Below, one piece after another: positions 38,607-53,663 of a stretch of 64,000 nucleotides of DNA (within the stretch, counting starts at the first letter, position 1; each line of letters opens with the position of its first letter). The DNA is taken from positions 80,894,449 to 80,958,448 of the forward strand of contig CM072810.1 in NCBI GenBank assembly GCA_037013495.1, in the 5' to 3' direction. The notes under the pieces were generated by a model. It ran no database searches. It was not told where the DNA came from and saw only the letters and a list, made by a program, of their open reading frames with translations. This stretch comes from Hippophae tibetana (lineage: Eukaryota > Streptophyta > Magnoliopsida > Rosales > Elaeagnaceae). Made by a program: the position numbers and the translations under genes.

Positions 38607-40054
38607 AATATGAGAGAAAGAAAACTAAAATGGATACTCTTCACATTTTCAAAAACAACAAAATATTTAATGAATATGTATCACAACTATTAACAAGGAT
38701 AATCTTGTACTCGTGTATTGAACCGACTATTATAATATATCAAATTGAAGATCGTATAGATTCAAACATTATTAATTTTCCTTGCTTTGGAAACTCATTT
38801 TTATACACAAATTCCATCGTTTATGTCACTTAAATAGGGTTTAAAGGTTTTGTTGCACCATTTCCGTTTTACTTCCTTTCGATTTTATTCAAAAGAGCTA
38901 TAAAGTTGATATTGGTTCCGACCAAGGTTTATTTATTAATTTATTCAATCAATCTCTATTCTTTTAAAAATATAAGAGAAGAGAAAAAGAAGAGAATACT
39001 GCTCACATTTTCAAAAACAACAAAACATTTGATAAATATGTGTTCTAACTATTCACTGCGATAATTGTTTACCCGGTTATCCGCATAAGAATTACAATAT
39101 ATCAAATCACAGATTTTATAGACTAACACAATATTAATATTCCTTGATTTGGAACTTCATTTTTGAACACAAATGGCATCATTTACATCACTTAGCAAGG
39201 TTTTAATTTTTTTGTCACACCATTTCCATTTTACTTACTTTCGATTTTATTCAAAAGAGTTGTGATGAAGATATTGTTGCCCACCTAGGGTTATTTATTA
39301 TTGTTTTCATTCAATCTATATTCTTTAAAAAATATGAGAGAAAGAAAACTAAAATGGATACTCTTCACATTTTCAAAAACAACAAAATATTTAATGAATA
39401 TGTATCACAACTATTAACAAGGATAATCTTGTACTCGTGTATTGAACCGACTATTATAATATATCAAATTGAAGATCGTATAGATTCAAACATTATTAAT
39501 TTTCCTTGCTTTGGAAACTCATTTTTATACACAAATTCCATCGTTTATGTCACTTAAATAGGGTTTAAAGGTTTTGTTGCACCATTTCCGTTTTACTTCC
39601 TTTCGATTTTATTCAAAAGAGCTATAAAGTTGATATTGGTTCCGACCAAGGTTTATTTATTAATTTATTCAATCAATCTCTATTCTTTTAAAAATATAAG
39701 AGAAGAGAAAAAGAAGAGAATACTGCTCACATTTTCAAAAACAACAAAACATTTGATAAATATGTGTTCTAACTATTCACTGCGATAATTGTTTACTCAA
39801 TTATCGACACAAGAATTACAATATATCAAATCACAGATTTTATAGACTAACACAATATTAATATTCCTTGATTTGGAACTTCATTTTTGAACACAAATGG
39901 CATCATTTACATCACTTAGCAAGGTTTTAATTTTTTTGTCACACCATTTCCATTTTACTTACTTTCGATTTTATTCAAAAGAGTTGTGATGAAGATATTG
40001 TTGCCCACCTAGGGTTATTTATTATTGTTTTCATTCAATCTATATTCTTTAAAA
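38607..40054 (+). repeat. Single-unit tandem pair (724-bp units)
   Basis: Units at 38607 and 39331 are near-identical. Both have GATACTCTTCAC, GTATCACAACTATTAACAAGG, GAACCGACTATTATAATATATC and CTTTCGATTTTATTC in the A half. The same A variants occur in the first complete right-domain unit at 35010. Small differences include CTTTCAAAAATATG at 38600 against CTTTAAAAAATATG, and CAATTATCGACAC against CCCGGTTATCCGCAT in B. Confidence 0.75.
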
Positions 40055-40777
40055 AATATGAGAGAAAGAAAACTAAAATGGATACTATTCACATTTTCAA
40101 AAACAACAAAATATTTAATGAATATGTGTCACAACTATTAACTAGGATATTCTTGTACTCGTGTATTGAAACGACTATTATATTATGTCAAATTGAAGAT
40201 CGTATAGATTCAAACATTATTAATTTTCCTTGATTTGGAAACTCATTTTTATACACAAATTCCATCGTTTATGTCACTTAAATAGGGTTTAAAGGTTTTG
40301 TTGCACCATTTCCGTTTTACTTCCTTTCGGTTTTATTCAGAAGAGCTATAAAGTTGATATTGGTTCCTACCAAGGTTTATTTATTAATTTATTCAATCAA
40401 TCTCTATTCTTTTAAAAATATAAGAGAAGAGAATAAGAAGAGAATACTGCTCACATTTTCAAAAACAATAAACATTTGATAAATATGTGTTCTAACTATT
40501 CACTGCGATAATTGTTTACTCAATTATCGACACAAGAATTACAATATATCAAATCACAGATTTTATAGAATAACACAATATTAATGTTCCTTGATTTGGA
40601 ACCTCATTTTTGAACACAAATGGCATCATTTACATCACTTAGCAAGGTTTTAATTTTTTTGTCACACCATTTCCATTTTACTTACTTTAGATTTTATTCA
40701 AAAGAGTTGTGATGAAGATATTGTTGCCCACCTAGGGTTATTTATTATTGTTTTCATTCAATCTATATTCTTTAAAA

Positions 40778-42740
40778 AATATGAGAGAAAGAAAACTAAA
40801 ACGGATACTATTCACATTTTCAAAAACAACAAAATATTTAATGAATATGTGTCACAACTATTAACTAGGATATTCTTGTACTCGTGTATTGAAACGACTA
40901 TTATATTATGTCAAATGGAAGATCGTATAGATTCAAACATTATTAATTTTCCTTGCTTTGGAAACTCATTTTTATACACAAATTCCATCGTTTATGTCAC
41001 TTAAATAGGGTTTAAAGGTTTTGTTGCACCATTTCCGTTTTACTTCCTTTCGGTTTTATTCAGAAGAGCTATAAAGTTGATATTGGTTCCGACCAAGGTT
41101 TATTTATTAATTTATTCAATCAATCTCTATTCTTTTAAAAATATAAGAGAAGAGAAAAAGAAGAGAATACTGCTCACATTTTCAAACACAACAAAACATT
41201 TGATAAATATGTGTTCTAACTATTAACTGCGATAATTGTTTACCCGGTTATCGACATAAGAATTACAATATATCAAATCACAGATTTTATAGACTAACAC
41301 AATATTAATATTCCTTGATTTGGAACCTCATTTTTGAACACAAATGGCATCATTTACATCACTTAGCAAGGTTTTAATTTTTTTGTCACACCATTTCCAT
41401 TTTACTGACTTTAGATTTTATTCAAAAGAGTTGTGATGAAGATATTGTTGCCCACCTAGGGTTATTTATTATTGTTTTCATTCAATCTATATTCTTTAAA
41501 AAATATGAGAGAAGGAAACTAAAATGGATACTATTCACATTTTCAAAAACAACAAAATATTTAAGGAATATGGGTCATAACTATTAACTAGGATATTCTT
41601 GTACTCGTGTATTGAAACGACTATTATAATATGTCAAATCGAAGATCGTATAGATTCAAACATTATTAATTTTCCTTGCTTTGGAAACTCATTTTTATAC
41701 ACAAATTCCATCGTTTATGTCACTTAAATAGGGTTTAAAGGTTTTGTTGCACCATTTCTGTTTTACTTCCTTTCGGTTTTAATCAGAAGAGCTATAAAGT
41801 TGATATTGGTTCCGACCAAGGTTTATTTATTAATTTATTCAATCAATCTCTATTCTTTTAAAAATATAAGAGAAGAGAATAAGAAGAGAATACTGCTCAC
41901 ATTTTCAAAAACAACAAAACATTTGATAAATATGTGTTCTAACTATTCACTGCGATAATTGTTTACTCAATTATCGACACAAGAATTACAATATATCAAA
42001 TCACAGATTTTATAGACTAACACAATATTAATATTCCTTGATTTGGAACCTCATTTTTGAACACAAATGGCATCATTTACATCACTTAGCAAGGTTTTAA
42101 TTTTTTTGTCACACCATTTCCATTTTACTTACTTTAGATTTTATTCAAAAGAGTTGTGATGAAGATATTGTTGCCCACCTAGCGTTATTTATTATTGTTT
42201 TCATTCAATCTATATTGTTTAAAAAATATGAGAGAAAGAAAACTAAAATGGATACTATTCACATTTTCAAAAACAACAAAATATTTAAGGAATATGGGTC
42301 ACAACTATTAACTAGGATAATCTTGTACTCGTGTATTGAAACGACTATTATAATATGTCAAATCGAAGATCGTATAGATTCAAACATTATTAATTTTCCT
42401 TGCTTTGGAAACTCATTTTTATACACAAATTCCATCGTTTATGTCACTTAAATAGGGTTTAAAGGTTTTGTTGAACCATTTCCGTTTTACTTCCTTTCGG
42501 TTTTATTCAGAAGAGCTATAAAGTTGATATTGGTTCCGACCAAGGTTTATTTATTAATTTATTCAATCAATCTCTATTCTTTTAAAAATATAAGAGAAGA
42601 GAAAAAGAAGAGAATACTGCTCACATTTTCAAAAACAACAAAACATTTGATAAATATGTGTTCTAACTATTAACTGCGATAATTGTTTACCCGGTTATCA
42701 ACATAAGAATTACAATATATCAAATCACAGATTTTATAGA
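40778..42740 (+). repeat. Six-unit-offset duplication, right copy
   Basis: Partner of 36447-38400. It carries TTCAAACACAAC like its partner but keeps the AAAAAGAAGAG that is deleted there. The deletion is therefore younger than the TTCAAACACAAC variant. Private changes here include AAAACGGATAC near 40798 and CCTAGCGTTATTT near 42180. Confidence 0.72.
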
Positions 42741-42948
42741 CTAACACAATATTAATATTCCTTGATTTGGAACTTCATTTTTGAACACAAATGGCATCAT
42801 TTACATCACTTAGCAAGGTTTTAATTTTTTTGTCACACCATTTCCATTTTACTTACTTTAGATTTTATTCAAAAGAGTTGTGATGAAGATATTGTTGCCC
42901 ACCTAGGGTTATTTATTATTGTTTTCATTCAATCTATATTCTTTAAAA

Positions 42949-45900
42949 AATATGAGAGAAAGAAAACTAAAATGGATACTATTCACATTTTCAAAAACAA
43001 CAAAATATTTAAGGAATATGGGTCACAACTATTAACTAGGATAATCTTGTACTCGTGTATTAAAACGACTATTATAATATGTCAAATCGAAGATTGTATA
43101 GATTCAAACATTATTAATTTTCCTTGCTTTGGAAACTCATTTTTATACACAAATTCCATCGTTTATGTCACTTAAATAGGGTTTAAAGGTTTTGTTGCAC
43201 CATTTCCATTTTACTTCCTTTCGGTTTTATTCAGAAGAGCTATAAAGTTGATATTGGTTCCGACCAAGGTTTATTTATTAATTTATTCAATCAATCTCTA
43301 TTCTTTTAAAAATATAAGAGAAGAGAAAAAGAAGAGAATACTGCTCATATTTTCAAAAACAACAAAACATTTGATAAATATGTGTTCTAACTATTCACTG
43401 CGATAATTGTTTACTCAATTATCGACACAAGAATTACAATATATCAAATCACAGATTTTATAGACTAACACAATATTAATATTCCTAGATTTGGAACCTC
43501 ATTTTTGAACACAAATGGCATCATTTACATCACTTAGCCAGGTTTTAATGTTTTTGTCACACCATTTCCATTTTACTTACTTTTGATTTTATTCAAAAGA
43601 GTTCTAATGAAGATATTGGTTCCCACCTAGGGTTATTTATTATTGTTTCCATTCAATCTATATTCTTTAAAAAATATGAGAGAAAGAAAACTAAAATGGA
43701 TACTATTCACATTTTCAAAAACAACAAAATATTTAATGAATATGTGTCACAACTATTAACTAGGATATTCTTGTACTCGTGTATTGAAACGACTATTATA
43801 TTATGTCAAATTGAAGATCGTATAGATTCACACATTATTAATTTTCCTTGCTTTGGAAACTCATTTTTATACACAAATTCCATCGTTTATGTCACTTAAA
43901 TAGGGTTTAAAGGTTTTGTTGCACCATTTCCGTTTTACTTCCTTTCGGTTTTATTCAGAAGAGCTATAAATTTGATATTGGTTCCGACCAAGGTTTATTT
44001 ATTAATTTATTCAATCAATCTCTATTCTTTTAAAAATATAAGAGAAGAGAAAAAGAAGAGAATACTGCTCACATTTTCAATCACAACAAAACATTTGATA
44101 AATATGTGTTCTAACTATTAACTGCGATAATTGTTTTCCTCGGTTATCGACATAAGAATTTCAATATATCAAATCACAGATTTTATAGACTAACACAATA
44201 TTAATATTCCTTGATTTGGAACCTCATTTTTGAACACAAATGGCATCATTTACATCACTTAGCAAGGTTTTAATGTTTTTGTAACACCATTTCCATTTTA
44301 CTTACGTTTGATTTTATTCAAAAGAGTGGTGATGAAGATATTGTTTCCCACCTAGGGTTATTTATTATTGTTTTCATTCAATCTATATTCTTTAAAAAAA
44401 ATATGAGAGAAAAAAACTAAAATGGATACTATTCACATTTTCAAAAACAATAAAATATTTAATGAATATGGGTCACAACTATTAACTAGGTTAATCTTGT
44501 ACTCGTGTATTGAAACGACTATTATAATATGTCAAATTGAAGACTGTATAGATTCAAACATTATTAATTTTCCTTGCTTTGGAAACTCATTTTTATACAC
44601 AAATTCCATCGTTTATGTCACTTAAATAGGGTTTAAAGGTTTTGTTCCACCATTTTTGTTTTACTTCCTTTCGGTTTTATTCAAAAGAGCTATAAAGTTG
44701 ATATTGCTTCCGACCAAGGTTTATTTATTAATTTATTCAATCAATAGCTATTCTTTTAAAAATATAAGAGAAGAGAAAAAGAAGAGAATACTGCTCACAT
44801 TTTCAAAAACAACAAAACATTTGATAAATATGTGTTCTAACTATTAACTGCGATAATTGTTTACCCGGTTATCGACATAAGAATTATAATATATCAAATC
44901 ACAGATTTTATAGACTAACACAATATTAATATTCCTTGATTTGGAACCTCATTTTTGAACACAAATGGCATCATTTACATCACTTAGCAAGGTTTTAATG
45001 TTTTTGTCACACCATTTCCATTTTACTTACTTTTGATTTTATTCAAAAGAGTTGTGATGAAGATATTGTTGCCCACCTAGGGTTATTTATTATTGTTTTC
45101 ATTCAATCTATATTCTTTAAAAAATATGAGAGAAAGAAAACTAAAATGGATACTATTCACATTTTCAAAAACAACAAAATATTTAAGGAATATGGGTCAC
45201 AACTATTAACTAGGATAATCTTGTACTCGTGTATTAAAACGACTATTATAATATGTCAAATCGAAGATTGTATAGATTCAAACATTATTAATTTTCCTTG
45301 CTTTGGAAACTCATTTTTATACACAAATTCCATCGTTTATGTCACTTAAATAGGGTTTAAAGGTTTTGTTGCACCATTTCCATTTTACTTCCTTTCGGTT
45401 TTATTCAGAAGAGCTATAAAGTTGATATTGGTTCCGACCAAGGTTTATTTATTAATTTATTCAATCAATCTCTATTCTTTTAAAAATATAAGAGAAGAGA
45501 AAAAGAAGAGAATACTGCTCATATTTTCAAAAACAACAAAACATTTGATAAATATGTGTTCTAACTATTCACTGCGATAATTGTTTACTCAATTATCGAC
45601 ACAAGAATTACAATATATCAAATCACAGATTTTATAGACTAACACAATATTAATATTCCTAGATTTGGAACCTCATTTTTGAACACAAATGGCATCATTT
45701 ACATCACTTAGCCAGGTTTTAATGTTTTTGTCACACCATTTCCATTTTACTTACTTTTGATTTTATTCAAAAGAGTTCTAATGAAGATATTGGTTCCCAC
45801 CTAGGGTTATTTATTATTGTTTCCATTCAATCTATATTCTTTAAAAAATATGAGAGAAAGAAAACTAAAATGGATACTATTCACATTTTCAAAAACAACA

Positions 45901-47296
45901 AAATATTTAATGAATATGTGTCACAACTATTAACTAGGATATTCTTGTACTCGTGTATTGAAACGACTATTATATTATGTCAAATTGAAGATCGTATAGA
46001 TTCACACATTATTAATTTTCCTTGCTTTGGAAACTCATTTTTATACACAAATTCCATCGTTTATGTCACTTAAATAGGGTTTAAAGGTTTTGTTGCACCA
46101 TTTCCGTTTTACTTCCTTTCGGTTTTATTCAGAAGAGCTATAAATTTGATATTGGTTCCGACCAAGGTTTATTTATTAATTTATTCAATCAATCTCTATT
46201 CTTTTAAAAATATAAGAGAAGAGAAAAAGAAGAGAATACTGCTCACATTTTCAATCACAACAAAACATTTGATAAATATGTGTTCTAACTATTAACTGCG
46301 ATAATTGTTTTCCTCGGTTATCGACATAAGAATTTCAATATATCAAATCACAGATTTTATAGACTAACACAATATTAATATTCCTTGATTTGGAACCTCA
46401 TTTTTGAACACAAATGGCATCATTTACATCACTTAGCAAGGTTTTAATGTTTTTGTAACACCATTTCCATTTTACTTACGTTTGATTTTATTCAAAAGAG
46501 TGGTGATGAAGATATTGTTTCCCACCTAGGGTTATTTATTATTGTTTTCATTCAATCTATATTCTTTAAAAAAAATATGAGAGAAAAAAACTAAAATGGA
46601 TACTATTCACATTTTCAAAAACAATAAAATATTTAATGAATATGGGTCACAACTATTAACTAGGTTAATCTTGTACTCGTGTATTGAAACGACTATTATA
46701 ATATGTCAAATTGAAGACTGTATAGATTCAAACATTATTAATTTTCCTTGCTTTGGAAACTCATTTTTATACACAAATTCCATCGTTTATGTCACTTAAA
46801 TAGGGTTTAAAGGTTTTGTTCCACCATTTCTGTTTTACTTCCTTTCGGTTTTATTCAAAAGAGCTATAAAGTTGATATTGCTTCCGACCAAGGTTTATTT
46901 ATTAATTTATTCAATCAATAGCTATTCTTTTAAAAATATAAGAGAAGAGAAAAAGAAGAGAATACTGCTCACATTTTCAAAAACAACAAAACATTTGATA
47001 AATATGTGTTCTAACTATTAACTGCGATAATTGTTTACTCGGTTATCGACATAAGAATTATAATATATCAAATCACAGATTTTATAGACTAACACAATAT
47101 TAATATTCCTTGATTTGGAACCTCATTTTTGAACACAAATGGCATCATTTACATCACTTAGCAAGGTTTTAATGTTTTTGTCACACCATTTCCATTTTAC
47201 TTACTTTTGATTTTATTCAAAAGAGTTGTGATGAAGATATTGTTGCCCACCTAGGGTTATTTATTATTGTTTTCATTCAATCTATTTTCTTTAAAA
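42949..47296 (+). repeat. Three-unit tandem duplication, two copies of 2174 bp
   Basis: Copy 1 is 42949-45122 and copy 2 is 45123-47296. Very rare variants recur at exactly 2174 bp: GTATTAAAACGAC, ATTCCTAGATTTGG, TTAGCCAGGTTTTAATG, GAGTTCTAATGAAG, TTGTTTCCATTC, TATAAATTTGATATTGG, TTCAATCACAAC, GTAACACCATTTCC and GTTCCACCATTT. The copies differ at only a few sites, for example CCATTTTTG against CCATTTCTG near 44651/46825 and CCCGGTT against CTCGGTT. This is among the most recent events visible. Confidence 0.9.
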
Positions 47297-47744
47297 AATA
47301 TGAGAGAAAGAAAACTAAAATAGATACTATTCACATTTTCAAAAACAACAAAATATTTAATGAATATGTGTCACAATTATTAACTAGGATAATCTTGTAC
47401 TCATGTATTGAAACGACTATTATAATATGTCAAATTGAAGATCGTATAGATTCAAACATTATTAATTTTCCTTGCTTTGGAAACTCATTTTTATACACAA
47501 ATTCCATCGTTTATGTCACTTAAATAGGGTTTAAAGGTTTTGTTGCACCATTTCCGTTTTACTTCCTTTCGGTTTTATTCAAAAGAGCTATAAAGTTGAT
47601 ATTGGTTCCGACCAAGGTTTAATTATTAATTTATTCAATCAATCTCTATTCTTTTAAAAATATAAGAGAAGAGAAAAAGAAGAGAATACTGCTCACATTT
47701 TCAAAAACAACAAAACATTTGATAAATATGTGTTCTAACTATTA

Positions 47745-49490
47745 ACTGCGATAATTGTTTTTCTCGGTTATCGACACAAGAATTTCAATATATCAAATCA
47801 CAGATTTTATAGACTAACACAATATTAATATTCCTTGATTTGGAACCTCATTTTTGAACACAAATGGCATCATTTAAATCACTTAGCAAGGTTTTAATGT
47901 TTTTGTCACACCATTTCCATTTTACTTACGTTCGATTTTATTCAAAAGAGTTTTGATGACGATATTGTTGCCCACCTAGGGTTATTTATTATTGTTTTCA
48001 TTCAATCTATATTCTTTAAAAAAAATATGAGAGAAAAAAACTAAAATGGATACTATACACATTTTCAAAAACAACAAAATATTTAATGAATATGGGTCAC
48101 AACTATTAACTAGGATATTCTTGTACTCGTGTATTGAAACGACTATTATAATATGTCAAATTGAAGATCGTATAGATTCAAACATTATTAATTTTCCTTG
48201 CTTTGGAAACTCATTTTTATACACAAATTCCATCGTTTATGTCACTTAAATAGGGTTTAAAGGTTTTGTTGCACCATTTCCGTTTTACTTCCTTTCGGTT
48301 TTATTCAAAAGAGCTATAAAGTTGATATTGGTTCCGACCAAGGTTTAATTATTAATTTATTCAATCAATCTCTATTCTTTTAAAAATATAAGAGAAGAGA
48401 AAAAGAAGAGAATACTGCTCACATTTTCAAAAACAACAAAACATTTGATAAATATGTGTTCTAACTATTAACTGCGATAATTGTTTACTCGGTATCGACA
48501 TAGGAATTACAATATATCAAATCCCAGATTTTATAGACTAACACAATATTAATATTCCTTGATTTGGAACCTCATTTTTTAACACAAATGGCATCATTTA
48601 CATCACTTAGCAAGGTTTTAATGTTTTTGTCACACCATTTCCATTTTACTTACTTTTGATTTTATTCAAAAGAGTTGTGATGAAGATATTGTTGCCCACC
48701 TAGGGTTATTTATTATTGTTTTCATTCAATCTATATTCTTTAAAAAATATGAGAGAAAGAAAACTAAAATGGATACTATTCAAATTTTCAAAAACAACAA
48801 AATATTTAATGAATATGTGTCACAATTATTAACTAGGATAATCTTGTACTCGTGTATTGAACCGACTATTATATTATGTCAAATTGAAGATCGTATAGAT
48901 TCAAACATTATTAATTTTCCTTGCTTTGGAAACTCATTTTTGTACACAAATTCCATCGTTTACGTCACTTAAATAGGGGTTAAAGGTTTTGTTGCACCAT
49001 TTCCGTTTTACTTCCTTTCAGTTTTATTCGAAAGAGCTATATAATTGATATTGGTTTCGACCAAGGTTTATTTATTAATTTATTCAATCAATCTCTATTC
49101 TTTTAAAAATATAAGAGAAGAGAAAAAGAAGAGAATACTGCTCACATTTTCAAAAACAACAAAACATTTGATAAATATGTGTTCTAACTATTAACTGCGA
49201 TAATTGTTTACTCGGTTATCGACATAAGAATTACAATATATCAAATCACAGATTTTATAGACTAACACAATATTAATATTCCTTGATTTGGAACCTCATT
49301 TTTGAACACAAATGGCATCATTTACATCACTTAGCAAGGTTTTAATGTTTTTGTCACACCATTTCCATTTTACTTACTTTTGATTTTATTCAAAAGAGTT
49401 GTGATGAAGATATTGGTTCCCACTTAGGGTTATTTATTATTGTTTTCATTCAATCTATATTCTTTAAAAAATATGAGAGAAAGAAAACTA
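47745..49490 (+). repeat. Long-range duplication, left copy (partner 57889-59635)
   Basis: Shared rare variants at an offset of 10144-10145 bp: CATTTAAATCACTTAGC, TTTTGATGACGATATTG, the one-base-shorter CTCGGTATCGACAT, CTCATTTTTTAACAC, ATAGGGGTTAAAGG, ATTCGAAAGAGCTATAT, TTGGTTTCGACC and TTCCCACTTAGGG. After about 49490 the two diverge (TTTAAGGAATATGGG here, ATTCAAATTTTC there). Confidence 0.8.
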
Positions 49491-50039
49491 AAATGGATAC
49501 TATTCACATTTTCAAAAACAACAAAATATTTAAGGAATATGGGTCACAACTATTAACTAGGATAATCTTGTACTCGTGTATTGAAACGACTATTATAATA
49601 TGTCAAATTGAAGATTGTATAGATTCAAACATTATTAATTTTCCTTGCTTTGGAAACTCATTTTTATACACAAATTCCATCGTTTATGTCACTTAAATAG
49701 GGTTTAAAGGTTTTGTTGCACCATTTCCGTTTTACTTCCTTTCGGTTTTATTCAAAAGAGCTATAAAGTTGATATTGGTTCCGACCAAGGTTTAATTATT
49801 AATTTATTCAATCAATCTCTAATCTTTTAAAAATATAAGAGAAGAGAAAAAGAAGAGAATACTGTTCACATTTTCAAAAACAACAAAACATTTGATAAAT
49901 ATGTGTTCTAACTATTAACTGCGATAATTATTTACTCGGTATCGACATAAGAATTACAATATATCAAATCACAGATTTTATAGACTAACACAATATTAAT
50001 ATTCCTTGATTTGGAACCTCATTTTTGAACACAAATGGC

Positions 50040-53000
50040 ATTATTTACATCACTTAGCAAGCTTTTAATGTTTTTGTCACACCATTTCCCTTTTACTTAC
50101 TTTCGATTTCATTCAAAAGAGTTGTGATGAAGATATTGGTGCCCACCTAGGGCTATTTATTATTGTTTTCATTCTATCTATATTCTTTAAAAAATATGAG
50201 AGAAAGAAAACTAAAATGGATACTATTCAAATTTTCAAAAACAACAAAATATTTAATGAATATGTGTCACAACTATTAACTAGGATAATCTTGTACTCGT
50301 GTATTGAACCGACTATTATAATATGTCAAATTGAAGATCGTATAGATTCCAACATTATTAATTTTCCTTGCTTTGGAAACTCATTTTTATACACAAATTC
50401 CATCGTTTATGTCACTTAAATAGGGTTTAAAGGTTTTGTTGCACCATTTCTGTTTTACTTCCTTTCGGTTTTATTCAAAAGAGCTATAAAGTTGATATTG
50501 GTTCCGACCAAGGTTTATTTATTAATTTATTCAATCAATCTCTATTCTTTAAAAAATATAAGAGAAGAGAAAAAGAAGAGAATACTGCCCACATTTTCAA
50601 AAACAACAAAACATTTGATAAATATGTGTTCTAACTATTCACTGCGATAATTGTTTACTCAATTATCGACACAAGAATTACAATATATCAAATCACAGAT
50701 TTTATAGACTAACACAATATTAATATTCCTTGATTTGGAACCTCATTTTTGAACACAAATGGCATCATTTACATCACTTAGCAAGGTTTTAATGTTTTTG
50801 TCACACCATTTCCATTTTACTTACTTTAGATTTTATTCAAAAGAGTTGTGATGAAGATATTGTTGCCCACCTAGGGTTATTTATTATTGTTTTCATTCAA
50901 TCTATATTGTTTAAAAAATATGAGAGAAAGAAAACTAAAATGGATACTATTCACATTTTCAAAAACAACAAAATATTTAATGAATATGGGTCACAACTAT
51001 TAACTAGGATAATCTTGTACTCGTGTATTGAAACGACTATTATAATATGTCAAATTTAAGATCGTATAGATTCCAACATTATTAATTTTCCTTGCTTTGG
51101 AAACTCATTTTTATACACAAATTCCATCGTTTATGTCACTTAAATAGGGTTTAAAGGTTTTGTTGCACCATTTCCGTTTTACTTCCTTTCGGTTTTATTC
51201 AAAAGAGCTATAAAGTTGATATTGGTTCCGACCAAGGTTTATTTATTAATTTATTCAATCAATGTCTATTCTTTTAAAAATATAAGAGAAGAGAAAAAGA
51301 AGAAAATACTGCTCACATTTTCAAAAACAACAAAACATTTGATAAATATGTGTTCTAACTATTAACTGCGATAATTGTTTTCCTCGGTTATCGACATAAG
51401 AATTTCAATATATCAAATCACCGATTTTATAGACTAACACAATATTAATATTCCTTGATTTGGAACCTCATTTTTGAACACAAATGGCATCATTTACATC
51501 ACTTAGCAAGGTTTTAAAGTTTTTGTCACACCATTTCCATTTTACTTACGTTTGATTTTATTCAAAAGAGTGGTGATGAAGATATTGTTGCCCACCTAGG
51601 GTTATTTATTATTGTTTTCATTCAATCTATATTCTTTAAAAAAAATATGAGAGAAAAAAACTAAAATGGATACTATTCACATTTTCAAAAACAATAAAAT
51701 ATTTAATGAATATGGGTCACAACTATTAACTAGGTTAATCTTGTACTCGTGTATTGAAACGACTATTATAATATGTCAAATTGAAGACTGTATAGATTCA
51801 AACATTATTAATTTTCCTTGCTTTGGAAACTCATTTTTATACACAAATTCCATCGTTTATGTCACTTAAATAGGTTTTAAAGGTTTTGTTCCACCATTTC
51901 TGTTTTACTTCCTTTCGGTTTTATTCAAAAGAGCTATAAAGTTGATATTGCTTCTGACCAAGGTTTATTTATTAATTTATTCAATCAATATCTATTCTTT
52001 TAAAAATATAAGAGAAGAGAAAAAGAAGAGAATACTGCTCACATTTTCAAAAACAACAAAAGATTTGATAAATATGTGTTCTAACTATTAACTGCGATAA
52101 TTGTTTACTCGGTTATCGACATAAGAATTACAATATATCAAATCACAGATTTTATAGACTAACACAATATTAATATTCCTTGATTTGGAACCTCATTTTT
52201 GAACACAAATGGCATCATTTACATCACTTAGCAAGGTTTTAATGTTTTTGTCACACCATTTCCATTTTACTTACTTTAGATTTTATTCAAAAGAGTTGTG
52301 ATGAAGATATTGTTGCCCACCTAGGGTTATTTATTATTGTTTTCATTGAATCTATATTGTTTAAAAAATATGAGAGAAAGAAAACTAAAATGGATACTAT
52401 TCACATTTTCAAAAACAACAAAATATTTAATGAATATGGGTCACAACTATTAACTAGGATAATCTTGTACTCGTGTATTGAAACGACTATTATAATATGT
52501 CAAATTTAAGATCGTATAGATTCCAACATTATTAATTTTCCTTGCTTTGGAAACTCATTTTTATACACAAATTCCATCGTTTATGTCACTTAAATAGGGT
52601 TTAAAGGTTTTGTTGCACCATTTCCGTTTTACTTCCTTTCGGTTTTATTCAAAAGAGCTATAAAGTTGATATTGGTTCCGACCAAGGTTTATTTATTAAT
52701 TTATTCAATCAATGTCTATTCTTTTAAAAATATAAGAGAAGAGAAAAAGAAGAAAATACTGCTCACATTTTCAAAAACAACAAAACATTTGATAAATATG
52801 TGTTCTAACTATTAACTGCGATAATTGTTTTCCTCGGTTATCGACATAAGAATTTCAATATATCAAATCACCGATTTTATAGACTAACACAATATTAATA
52901 TTCCTTGATTTGGAACCTCATTTTTGAACACAAATGGCATCATTTACATCACTTAGCAAGGTTTTAAAGTTTTTGTCACACCATTTCCATTTTACTTACG

Positions 53001-53663
53001 TTTGATTTTATTCAAAAGAGTGGTGATGAAGATATTGTTGCCCACCTAGGGTTATTTATTATTGTTTTCATTCAATCTATATTCTTTAAAAAAAATATGA
53101 GAGAAAAAAACTAAAATGGATACTATTCACATTTTCAAAAACAATAAAATATTTCATGAATATGGGTCACAACTATTAACTAGGTTAATCTTGTACTCGT
53201 GTATTGAAACGACTATTATAATATGTCAAATTGAAGACTGTATAGATTCAAACATTATTAATTTTCCTTGCTTTGGAAACTCATTTTTATACACAAATTC
53301 CATCGTTTATGTCATTTAAATAGGTTTTAAAGGTTTTGTTCCACCATTTCTGTTTTACTTCCTTTCGGTTTTATTCAAAAGAGCTATAAAGTTGATATTG
53401 CTTCTGACCAAGGTTTATTTATTAATTTATTCAATCAATATCTATTCTTTTAAAAATATAAGAGAAGAGAAAAAGAAGAGAATACTGCTCACATTTTCAA
53501 AAACAACAAAAGATTTGATAAATATGTGTTCTAACTATTAACTGCGATAATTGTTTACTCGGTTATCGACATAAGAATTACAATATATCAAATCACAGAT
53601 TTTATAGACTAACACAATATTAATATTCCTTGATTTGGAACCTCATTTTTGAACACAAATGGC
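50040..53663 (+). repeat. Five-unit tandem duplication, copy 1 (3624 bp)
   Basis: Variants recur at exactly 3624 bp: GGCATTATTTACATC (50038 and 53662), TTAGCAAGCTTTTAATG, TTTCGATTTCATTC, CCTAGGGCTATTTATT, TACTGCCCACATTTTC and TCAAATTTAAGATCG. Nested inside is a two-unit repeat of 1450 bp: 50917-52366 and 52367-53816, recognised by TATATTGTTTAAAAAATATG, ATCAATGTCTATTC, ATCACCGATTTTATAG and TTTTAAAGTTTTTGTC. Confidence 0.87.
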
